This document shows, piece by piece, positions 1 through 6,270 of a stretch of DNA of 14,287 bases; position 1 is the first letter of the stretch; the number at the start of each line of letters is the position of its first letter. The stretch lies in the NCBI GenBank assembly GCA_002292375.1, contig DBBV01000019.1:1-14287 (forward strand), in the 5' to 3' direction. The position numbers and the translations under genes are program-made. This DNA is from Methylococcaceae bacterium UBA975. Lineage in GTDB: Bacteria > Pseudomonadota > Gammaproteobacteria > Methylococcales > Cycloclasticaceae. The notes beneath the pieces are model-generated. The model searched no databases. It saw only the letters and a program-made list of their open reading frames with translations, and had not been told where the DNA came from.

Positions 1-1
1 G

Positions 2-94
2 CCTAAGTTAAATAGTCATGCGACGGTTGTCCCTGGTGGCATCATTCGTATTAAAGAATTAGCCGATCAAGGTTACTTACTCGTTAGACCTTAA
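2..94 (+). CDS. 3' end of an unidentified gene (partial)
   Basis: An open frame enters from the left edge and reads 30 codons to a TAA at 92-94; the visible C-terminus ends in GYLLVRP. The other two plus frames have early stops, and a strong terminator follows 15 bases later, which supports this being a true gene end. The fragment is too short for me to recognise a family. No membrane segment or metal-binding motif is visible in it. The terminator separates it from the porin gene downstream, so the two are probably not cotranscribed to any large extent. Confidence 0.6.
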   Translation, partial: PKLNSHATVVPGGIIRIKELADQGYLLVRP

Positions 95-109
95 ATTTAC
101 CTATATTTT

Positions 110-138
110 ATAGTCAGCCTACATGCTGACTATTTTTT
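110..138 (+). terminator. Rho-independent terminator after the upstream gene
   Basis: A 9-bp perfect inverted repeat (ATAGTCAGC at 110-118 and GCTGACTAT at 125-133) encloses a 6-base loop and runs into a T tract to position 138. It sits 15 bases after the stop codon of the partial gene and about 50 bases before the porin start. The porin promoter must therefore lie within or just after this element. A weak candidate -10 (TATAAC, 147-152) is present without a convincing -35. Confidence 0.85.
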
Positions 139-189
139 ATAAAACCTATAACAATCTCAACTATTTTAAATGAGAGATGGAGAATAATA

Positions 190-1542
190 ATGAAAACTTT
201 TAAAACATCCCGACTAGTCGGGCTATCCCTAGCAACCGTTGCATTAACCCTTAGCAGCGCTGCTTTTTCTGCCAACTGGTTAATGCTACAAGGCACAGAA
301 AAACCCGGTTCAACGAACCCCGCAAACCTTTGGGGCTTTATCCAAGCGCAGTACCAAGAAGACTTTAGCGACAAGAGCGCTAGTAACCAATACATACCAC
401 CCAAATTGATTGGCCCGATGCTGGACGACCAATCAGAATTTAATATCAACCGCGCTCGAATTGGCCTCCGTGGTGTGGCCACTGCGATTGACGATAAAAT
501 CAATTACTTTTTACTTGCTGAGTTTGGTAGAAACGGCATTACCTACCCTAACAAAAGTGATTTTGTAACCTTAACCGACGCCAGCGTAACTTTTAACCAC
601 ATTAAAGGCGCACGCGTTAGGGCCGGTTTATTTAAAACCCCGGGCGCTGAAGAGGGCTTACAAGCCATTCACGTATTTGATTACGTCAACTTCACTAATG
701 TGACTAATCAATTATTATTAGAACGCTTCCCCAATAAACGTTATACCGCCAATATCGGCGCACAGCCGCTATCGGGTAAAGAGTTTGGTGGCTTTGAAGA
801 AAGCGTCGGCGCCTTCCGTGACGTAGGTATCCAAGTGTTTGATAATTTTAAAGTGAGCGATGGCTGGGAATTATCGTACGCGGCGATGTACGGCAACGGT
901 AATGGCTTAAACTTTAACGATAACGACGATAATAAAGACCTGTATTTCTACTTATCGGCTGAAAAAGTATTTGGCGGCAAGGGCCCAAAACGCGACGGGC
1001 TAAAAATCTTTGCTTGGTCACAAGACGGCGAACGTACCGCGGACTTAACGAATGATGCCACTCATAATCCAGATGAGTACGATCGCGAACGACGTGGCCT
1101 GGGTATCAAATACCTGAACAAGCCTTGGCGCGTGACCGCCGAGTATATGGAAGGCGAAGGTATGATCTATCAAGGCGTTCATAACCCGAGCTTTGGTCTT
1201 GGCCTAGGTCAAGGAAACCCGAATAGCGCAGCTGGAAGTGGTGCCTATGCGGATGCCGAAGGCTATTATATTGAAACCGGCTACAGAATCCCCAAAACCA
1301 AACTTGAACTTGACCTACGCTACGATCATTACGTGCGTCTTGAGGGTGACGTTTTTGAAGCCGAATATAATAAAGTTACCGTCGGCGCGCAATACTTCTT
1401 TACAAAAACCATGCGTCTAGCGGTCAACTATGAAAAGTCTGACGCCGAAGCAACTCAGTTCGCTGGCGGTGCAGGTCCTAACGGGAACTTAGATGGCGTT
1501 GATGATCGTATCGCAATTCAATTTACCGCGATTTTCCCTTAA
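190..1542 (+). CDS. OprO/OprP-type (phosphate-selective porin family) outer-membrane porin
   Basis: A 450-residue outer-membrane porin predicted to form a beta-barrel for diffusion of small, probably anionic, solutes. Residues 1-28 are a typical Sec signal peptide (basic start, hydrophobic core, probable cleavage after FSA before NW). The mature protein has alternating aromatic/polar strands, the early segment NINRARIGLRG (about 85-95) typical of the Porin_O_P family, and many Gly/Asn/Asp-rich loops. The protein ends in IFP rather than the usual terminal Phe. The ATG is preceded by GGAG with 7-base spacing (GGAGAATAATA). It is a single-gene unit between two terminators. Members of this family are often named phosphate-selective, but I see no Pho box in the short upstream region and no phosphate genes nearby, so substrate is unknown. 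Family call is confident; specificity is not. Confidence 0.88.
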   Translation: MKTFKTSRLVGLSLATVALTLSSAAFSANWLMLQGTEKPGSTNPANLWGFIQAQYQEDFSDKSASNQYIPPKLIGPMLDDQSEFNINRARIGLRGVATAIDDKINYFLLAEFGRNGITYPNKSDFVTLTDASVTFNHIKGARVRAGLFKTPGAEEGLQAIHVFDYVNFTNVTNQLLLERFPNKRYTANIGAQPLSGKEFGGFEESVGAFRDVGIQVFDNFKVSDGWELSYAAMYGNGNGLNFNDNDDNKDLYFYLSAEKVFGGKGPKRDGLKIFAWSQDGERTADLTNDATHNPDEYDRERRGLGIKYLNKPWRVTAEYMEGEGMIYQGVHNPSFGLGLGQGNPNSAAGSGAYADAEGYYIETGYRIPKTKLELDLRYDHYVRLEGDVFEAEYNKVTVGAQYFFTKTMRLAVNYEKSDAEATQFAGGAGPNGNLDGVDDRIAIQFTAIFP

Positions 1543-1565
1543 TCGCAGTATCTAGCCTGTAAACC

Positions 1566-1599
1566 AAAAAAAACGAGGCCATATTGGCCTCGTTTTTTT
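1566..1599. terminator. Bidirectional terminator between porin and MaoC-like gene
   Basis: A GC-rich 7-bp stem (CGAGGCC at 1574-1580, GGCCTCG at 1586-1592) with loop ATATT is flanked by eight A on the left and seven T on the right, so it works as a hairpin plus U-tract when read from either strand. It lies between the convergent ends of the porin gene (stop at 1542) and the minus-strand MaoC-like gene (stop at 1619). Confidence 0.92.
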
Positions 1600-1618
1600 A
1601 TGTTTGAAAAAAATGCTT

Positions 1619-2095
1619 TTATTCTGCAGGGCCTAGCATTAATGTTTCAGTAAAGTCGATAACTATCAGGCCGTCTTGATTGGTCATAATATGTTGCAAA
1701 TCAAGCATAATATTGCCTGTTTTAGTAATCTTGCTAATACGCGGAATTAACTCCACTTGCATGGTATCGCCGGCATAACCCGGCGATTTAATCGCTGCAT
1801 TAACATTAACCATCCCCTTCATTAAACCAATCGGTTGAGTTTTAGCGATATCCTCTAACACGGTTATTAATAACGGCGCCACCAAGCCCATCCCCATGGT
1901 CATTAAAAAGGGACCCGGTGCAAAACGTTTATGGTGCGAAGGCGGCATATCGGTTTTTACATATTCCATATCAATAAACAACGGCTCGTGTAAGCCACCC
2001 ACATTTACAAATGTACAAATATCCGCATCAAATATCGTTCGTCTTGCGGTTGTATAACTGCCGAATGGTCGATCTGAATTATTGTCTTTTAACAC
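1619..2095 (-). CDS. MaoC-like hotdog-fold protein, probably not a standard hydratase
   Basis: A 158-residue cytoplasmic protein resembling MaoC-type (R)-enoyl-CoA hydratases/dehydratases and related acyl-CoA hotdog proteins. The segment EPLFIDMEYV (37-46) lines up with the family consensus NPLHxDxEYA, and PGPFLMTMGMGL (60-71) with the following HG helix. In that alignment the catalytic Asp and His of classic hydratases are absent: the His position is Phe40, the Asp position is not acidic, and the HG pair is PG. This could be a thioesterase-like or binding relative. The start is GTG, supported by AAGGA with suitable spacing just upstream; the next in-frame ATG would remove 42 residues including the conserved core. 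It lies 221 bases downstream of the monooxygenase on the same strand and is the last gene before a terminator. Confidence 0.65.
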   Translation of the reverse strand: MLKDNNSDRPFGSYTTARRTIFDADICTFVNVGGLHEPLFIDMEYVKTDMPPSHHKRFAPGPFLMTMGMGLVAPLLITVLEDIAKTQPIGLMKGMVNVNAAIKSPGYAGDTMQVELIPRISKITKTGNIMLDLQHIMTNQDGLIVIDFTETLMLGPAE

Positions 2096-2122
2096 TGTTT
2101 ATTTCCTTTTATCTAGTTAATC

Positions 2123-2132
2123 GTACATGTAC
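2123..2132. promoter_or_regulatory. Palindrome upstream of the MaoC-like gene (candidate operator)
   Basis: The 221-base stretch 2096-2316 holds no gene. It contains a perfect 10-bp palindrome GTACATGTAC 28 bases upstream of the GTG start of the MaoC-like gene, with ATACGTAT (2145-2152) and GGCGCC (2154-2159) close by. Position suits a repressor operator, but no regulator is encoded in the window and short palindromes occur by chance. I found no convincing sigma-70 promoter and no terminator with a T tract here. Confidence 0.25.
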
Positions 2133-2316
2133 TCGATACTACCCATACGTATAGGCGCCGCTTTAGGTTTTTAGTTTTCTACACCCTAATGGAAAACGAC
2201 TAGCATACACCGTAAGCTAAGATGCGTTCGTCGCTTGCACCCTGGTTTATGGGGAGCGTTTGTTTGGCTCGGCAGCTGTTTTGCCGCCTAATTAAATCAT
2301 TTTATTATAGTTGGGT

Positions 2317-3942
2317 TTAACTCAGGCGAAAGCCGGAGTAATCATCAGCCGCTACCTTTTCGATAATCTCTTTATATTGTTGGCCCCCACCTAAATACAC
2401 CAAAAAGACCCGTGGCTTACCGGGAATATTAGCCCCCATATACCATGAGCTCGCCTCGGGTAATAAGGTCGCATCGGCGATTTGTTTGGTCTCAGCCAGC
2501 CAATCATCTTCACTAGTAGCTTGTGCTTCTATCGTTGCTAGGCCACGCCCATTGATATAGGCAATACAATCAGCAATCCATTCACAATGCATTTCAATCG
2601 CTAAGGGCATATTAAATAACACCGATGGGCTTTGCGGGCCGGTAATGGTAAACATATTTGGAAAACCCGCGGCCGACAGTCCCAGATAGGTTCTGGCGCC
2701 CTTAGCCCAATGTGATTGCAAGGGCAAGCCACCACGCCCTGTAATGTCCATCTTGAACAAAGAACCGGTAAAGGCATCGTAACCCGTGGCGTATATCAGG
2801 CTATCGAATTCGTAATGCTGATCAGACGTTCTTAAGCCGGTGGAGGTAAATTCTTTAATCGCTGATCGCTTAATATCCACTAACGTCACATTGTCTCTAT
2901 TGTAGGTTTCAAAGTAACCGGTTTCGCAGGGTTGCCGTTTGGTACCATAGGTTTGGCCTTTCGGCGGGCAAAGCATCTCGGCTATTTTTGGGTCGTGAAC
3001 CCGCTGACGAATTTTAGTGCGAATAAAATCTGCGAGTGTTTCGTTAGCCGCCTTATCGTACAAAATATCCTGATAACTACCAATCCACAGGCTAAAACCA
3101 CCGTCTTGCCAAAGTTCTTCATAATGCGCCAGCCGTTGCTCTTGCGTGTCGTCTAATGCAGACCCCTTTAATTTAGGAAAGGGAACGCCAGCGAATGAGT
3201 TCCATGACGCCTCACGCAACTGATCGTAGTTGGCTTTTAATTGTTGGTCTTCTGCTTCAGTCAGGACTTCGTTTTGCAAGGGTGCGGCATAATTAGGCGT
3301 GCGTTGAAAAACCGTTAAATGGGCCGCTTGTTTTGCCACCTCTGGAATCACTTGGATCGCGGTCGCACCAGTGCCGATGATCGCCACCCGTTTTCCCTTA
3401 AAATCCACTCCTTCGTTAGGCCAGTTGCCGGTAAAGTAAGTATCGCCTTGAAAACTTTCTTGATCTTTAAACACAGGAATATTGGCCGACGACAGGGTGC
3501 CAACCGCCGGAATAAAGTATTTGGCGCTATAGCGCTCTCCCCTGTCAGTGGTGACCAGCCAACGATCACTGCTTTCATCAAAAGCAGCGGATTTAACACG
3601 GCAATTAAACTGAATGTCTTTGCTTAAATCGAACCGCTTGGCCACGTATTCTAAATACCGTAGTATTTCATCTTGCGCGGCATATTTTTCAGACCAAACC
3701 CATTCTTGTTGCAGCTCTTTTGAAAAAGAAAAGGAATAATGGTGGCTCGCAATATCACACCGTGCCCCTGGGTAGTTATTCCAATACCAAGTGCCGCCAA
3801 CACCACTAGCAGACTCAATCGTCGCCACCTTAAGGCCTAGCTTATCGCGTAATAAATGCAGCATGTACAAACCGGCAAATCCGGCACCAACAATCAACGC
3901 ATCCACTTGCTGGCTACTTGGGGTTTTATTCTGTTGATTCAT
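2317..3942 (-). CDS. Type I Baeyer-Villiger monooxygenase (FAD/NADPH flavoprotein)
   Basis: A 541-residue cytoplasmic flavoprotein expected to insert oxygen next to a ketone, giving an ester or lactone, using NADPH and O2. The FAD site GAGFAG is at 19-24, the family motif GGTWYWNNYPGARCD at 49-63, the NADPH Rossmann motif GTGATA at 190-195, and the ATG hinge motif (ATGYDAFTG) at 385-393. Arg336 in GTKRQP matches the Arg that stabilises the peroxyflavin in phenylacetone monooxygenase, which the protein resembles along its length from memory. The fingerprint FxGxxxHxxxWP reads FQGDTYFTGNWP (164-175): the His is replaced by Phe170 (TTT codon). The ATG has AAGGG 8 bases upstream. The gene sits 60 bases after an HSL-type hydrolase on the same strand, a natural partner for cleaving the ester product. 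Substrate unknown. Confidence 0.9.
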   Translation of the reverse strand: MNQQNKTPSSQQVDALIVGAGFAGLYMLHLLRDKLGLKVATIESASGVGGTWYWNNYPGARCDIASHHYSFSFSKELQQEWVWSEKYAAQDEILRYLEYVAKRFDLSKDIQFNCRVKSAAFDESSDRWLVTTDRGERYSAKYFIPAVGTLSSANIPVFKDQESFQGDTYFTGNWPNEGVDFKGKRVAIIGTGATAIQVIPEVAKQAAHLTVFQRTPNYAAPLQNEVLTEAEDQQLKANYDQLREASWNSFAGVPFPKLKGSALDDTQEQRLAHYEELWQDGGFSLWIGSYQDILYDKAANETLADFIRTKIRQRVHDPKIAEMLCPPKGQTYGTKRQPCETGYFETYNRDNVTLVDIKRSAIKEFTSTGLRTSDQHYEFDSLIYATGYDAFTGSLFKMDITGRGGLPLQSHWAKGARTYLGLSAAGFPNMFTITGPQSPSVLFNMPLAIEMHCEWIADCIAYINGRGLATIEAQATSEDDWLAETKQIADATLLPEASSWYMGANIPGKPRVFLVYLGGGQQYKEIIEKVAADDYSGFRLS

Positions 3943-3968
3943 CTCAACCGCCCTTAATCTTTTTTTTA

Positions 3969-3982
3969 ATCACATCTGTGAT
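3969..3982. promoter_or_regulatory. 14-bp perfect palindrome upstream of the monooxygenase (candidate operator)
   Basis: ATCACATCTGTGAT is a perfect 14-bp palindrome, 26 bases upstream of the monooxygenase ATG and in the 60-base gap after the hydrolase stop. It is not a terminator for the minus-strand hydrolase: in that direction it is followed by an A run, not a T run, and the two-base loop is too tight. Its layout (TCACA before TGTGA) is the inverse of a CRP site. A dimeric repressor site controlling the monooxygenase is the simplest reading. Confidence 0.4.
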
Positions 3983-4002
3983 CTGATTTTTTTTGTTTAA
4001 AA

Positions 4003-4929
4003 CTACAGCTGGCTATTAATGAATAATGTGATTTTTTCAAGCGTTTTACGGCTGCTAGCTAACACACCCATCAAGCCTATAAAACCGTGGATTTCGCCTT
4101 TAACGTTAAGGTATTCGACCTGAGCACCCGCCTGTGATAATTGGCTGGCATAGGCTTGGTTTTCATCATGCAGCACGTCGTACTCGGCTGAAATTATTAA
4201 TGCTGGTGCGAGTTGCGCGCTTAGCTCGCCGCGTAAGGGCGATAAACTCGGGGCTAAGCGATCTGTTGCTGTACCCGCGTAGTGATCCCAAAACCACACC
4301 ATATCATTTGTAGTTAATAATAATTGGTTATCAGGGTTGCTATACGAAGGCCGGGTTAAATCAAAGTCCATCACCGGGTAAACAAGAATTTGCATCGCCA
4401 AATCGAGTTCGCCTGAGGCTGCACGTTGCGCCACCACAGCAGCAAGGTTGCCACCACTACTATCACCCGCAACAATTAAGGGCAGCCCTTCAGCGTCGAG
4501 TGTGGCTCGGTTATTATCCACCCAGTTGATAGCGTCCCAACAATCATTTAACGGCGTGGGGTACGCGTGTTCGGGTGCTAGTCGGTAATCGACCATCACC
4601 ACTAAGCAGTTACTCTTGGTCGCCAGCTCACGCGCCAAAGAATCATAATCTTTCGCATTACCACACACCCATCCGCCGCCATGGTAATACACAATAATCG
4701 CCCGTGGTGTTGTTTGAGGCCGAGTGACACGTAATGTAACGCCCGTATCCGGTAGTAAATACTCGTTAAGCGTTACCAGCTCGTCACCCACCGGCACCAA
4801 ACCCATCAGTTGCGTCATTGCTGCCCTAGCTTCTTCTGGCGTACCCTGATGAAAAGGCTTAACGCCTGCCTCTTGTAGCATCGCCAATAAGGCTTGTGTA
4901 TCCTGATTTAATTGCATGGCACCCCCCAT
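4003..4929 (-). CDS. HSL-family alpha/beta hydrolase (esterase/lactonase candidate)
   Basis: A 308-residue cytoplasmic carboxylic-ester hydrolase of the hormone-sensitive-lipase (Abhydrolase_3) type. The oxyanion motif HGGG is at 83-86, the nucleophile elbow GDSSG at 155-159 (Ser157), and the remaining triad members are probably Asp251 (EYDVLHDE) and His281 (IHGF). No signal peptide. The first ATG (4929) has no clear ribosome site; the in-frame ATG four codons later (4917) is preceded by a G-run that could act as one, so the true protein may be 304 residues. It follows the NapC-type gene by 93 bases with no good terminator between them and precedes the Baeyer-Villiger monooxygenase by 60 bases. 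Pairing with the monooxygenase suggests it hydrolyses the ester or lactone product; this is inference. Confidence 0.88.
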   Translation of the reverse strand: MGGAMQLNQDTQALLAMLQEAGVKPFHQGTPEEARAAMTQLMGLVPVGDELVTLNEYLLPDTGVTLRVTRPQTTPRAIIVYYHGGGWVCGNAKDYDSLARELATKSNCLVVMVDYRLAPEHAYPTPLNDCWDAINWVDNNRATLDAEGLPLIVAGDSSGGNLAAVVAQRAASGELDLAMQILVYPVMDFDLTRPSYSNPDNQLLLTTNDMVWFWDHYAGTATDRLAPSLSPLRGELSAQLAPALIISAEYDVLHDENQAYASQLSQAGAQVEYLNVKGEIHGFIGLMGVLASSRKTLEKITLFINSQL

Positions 4930-5022
4930 TAATTTTTAATAATTAATGCTAACACATAATTAAACACTAATCTTTACGTCGCGTTTTAGCCTAGCATTTG
5001 CCGCTAAGGTTAAGCAAAACTA

Positions 5023-5598
5023 CTAAGGGTCGACTTGTACAGACGGGAGCGCATGGGCAATACCTTTGTGGCAATCAATACAGGTTTCACCTTTTTGCAA
5101 ACGGCGTTCCGCGCTGTGCCTTTTAGCGGCACTTTTTGACTGACTATCAAGGTCCATTGTTTCAAATGCGTGGCAACTACGGCACTCTTGCGAATCATTT
5201 GCTTTCATCGCTGACCAGACACTCTCAGCGAGTTCTAAGCGATGCGCTTCAAACTTTTCTTTGGTGTTTATTTTGCCGGTTATTTTTCGTGGTACCTCTT
5301 TAAAGGTCGCTTTAATCTTACGCACCATCTTCGCCGTCCATTCTTGAGGCACGTGACAGTCTGAACAAGTTGCGCGTACGCCGCTGGTGTTTTTGTAATG
5401 CACCGATGTTTTATACTCTTCGTACACCCACGACATCTCGTGACAAGACAAACAAAATGCCTCGCTATTGCTTTTCTCAACCGACCAGTTAAAGGCACCC
5501 GAAAACAGTATGCCCGCTAAACCACCGACGATTAAAATAGCCCCTAAGGAATAATGTGTACTGGGCGAGCGTAAGACACTGATTAATTTTTTAAACAT
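5023..5598 (-). CDS. Tetraheme NapC/NirT/CymA-type quinol dehydrogenase
   Basis: A 191-residue membrane-anchored c-type cytochrome that would take electrons from (or give them to) the quinone pool and pass them to periplasmic partners. One N-terminal membrane helix (about 18-37) is followed by four CxxCH sites: C49-H53, C78-H82, C139-H143 and C173-H177. The spacings and flanks (CLSCHEM, CSDCHVP, CIDCHKGIAH) are those of the NapC/NirT family, and the length matches CymA-like members, not the longer TorC. The start chosen is the ATG at 5598, one base after the stop of the upstream cytochrome gene, giving the usual MFKKL...SP N-terminus; an in-frame start at 5631 would overlap that gene by 32 bases. 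No NapAB, TorA or nitrite reductase gene is nearby, so its likely partners are the diheme and decaheme proteins of the same operon. Confidence 0.93.
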   Translation of the reverse strand: MFKKLISVLRSPSTHYSLGAILIVGGLAGILFSGAFNWSVEKSNSEAFCLSCHEMSWVYEEYKTSVHYKNTSGVRATCSDCHVPQEWTAKMVRKIKATFKEVPRKITGKINTKEKFEAHRLELAESVWSAMKANDSQECRSCHAFETMDLDSQSKSAAKRHSAERRLQKGETCIDCHKGIAHALPSVQVDP

Positions 5599-5599
5599 A

Positions 5600-6241
5600 T
5601 TATTCGCTCGGTTGGCCTTGGAAGCTACCATAGTAATGGATTAATGCCTTGCTATCTTCTGCCGTTAGTTTATCCATTTTCTGTTTCATTTTTTCTGGCA
5701 TCGCCCGTTTACCGCTCGCGTAGGCATCAAACTGTTCTTGCATATAACCCATCCATTGGCCTGCTAATATGCCGCTATCATCATCGGCGATGCTGCCTGC
5801 CGCTTCATGACATTTTGCGCATTGCGATTGGTGGAGAGACGCCCCTCTTTTTGCCAACTGCGGATCGAAAGGCTGGGTTGCCTGAACAAACGGCTGCCCT
5901 GCATAGTAATCCGCGAGCAGTTTGACCTGCTGCGGGCTTAATGTGTCGCTTAGTCGGCACATATCGTCCTTTTCACCTTGACGCGGACCAGTGAGATAGG
6001 CTTTTTTTTCGCAGGGTCTTGCCTTGTCTTTGTAAGCGGCAAATGAATCAATAATGTAGGGCGATGATAGGCCCGCTATACTTGGAAAGGCATCGCTTTT
6101 ACTAACGCCTACTTCCCCGTGGCAGGCATTACACGAGCTTATCTGAGCGTTTAAATCGGCGGCTGATAATTCCGCCGATAAAACAAAAATCAGCCCCATA
6201 CACGCAGCCATTCTGCTTAAAACGTTTACACCCTGTTTCAT
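5600..6241 (-). CDS. Periplasmic diheme class I cytochrome c (c4/c553-like)
   Basis: A 213-residue secreted cytochrome with a Sec signal peptide (1-28, probable cleavage after LSA or SAA) and two class I heme domains: C37NAC40H41 and C141AKC144H145. Likely axial Met ligands lie downstream of each heme (M94 region; M181/M185/M189 region). The sequence HGEVGVS...PSIAG...Y matches cytochrome c4/c553 types. Two extra cysteines, C77 and C95, lie in the first domain and could form a disulfide. The ATG has an excellent AAGGAG site with 7-base spacing. It sits between the MtrB-like barrel gene (29-base gap) and the NapC-type gene (1-base gap), the position expected for a periplasmic shuttle between inner-membrane quinol dehydrogenase and outer-membrane decaheme conduit. 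The role as shuttle is inference from context. Confidence 0.9.
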   Translation of the reverse strand: MKQGVNVLSRMAACMGLIFVLSAELSAADLNAQISSCNACHGEVGVSKSDAFPSIAGLSSPYIIDSFAAYKDKARPCEKKAYLTGPRQGEKDDMCRLSDTLSPQQVKLLADYYAGQPFVQATQPFDPQLAKRGASLHQSQCAKCHEAAGSIADDDSGILAGQWMGYMQEQFDAYASGKRAMPEKMKQKMDKLTAEDSKALIHYYGSFQGQPSE

Positions 6242-6270
6242 TAGTTCTCTCCTTATAAAACGTAATTAAG

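Noticed and set aside
190..1542. Assigning phosphate as the porin substrate
   Set aside because: The family name suggests it, but no Pho box, phosphate transporter or phosphatase gene is present nearby.
2270..2286. Hairpin CGGCA/TGCCG after the monooxygenase gene
   Set aside because: Only five base pairs and no T tract follows on either strand, so I do not call a terminator.
4990..5009. Imperfect inverted repeat after the NapC-type gene
   Set aside because: The arms CCTAGC and GCTAAGG do not match fully and no T run follows in the transcript direction.
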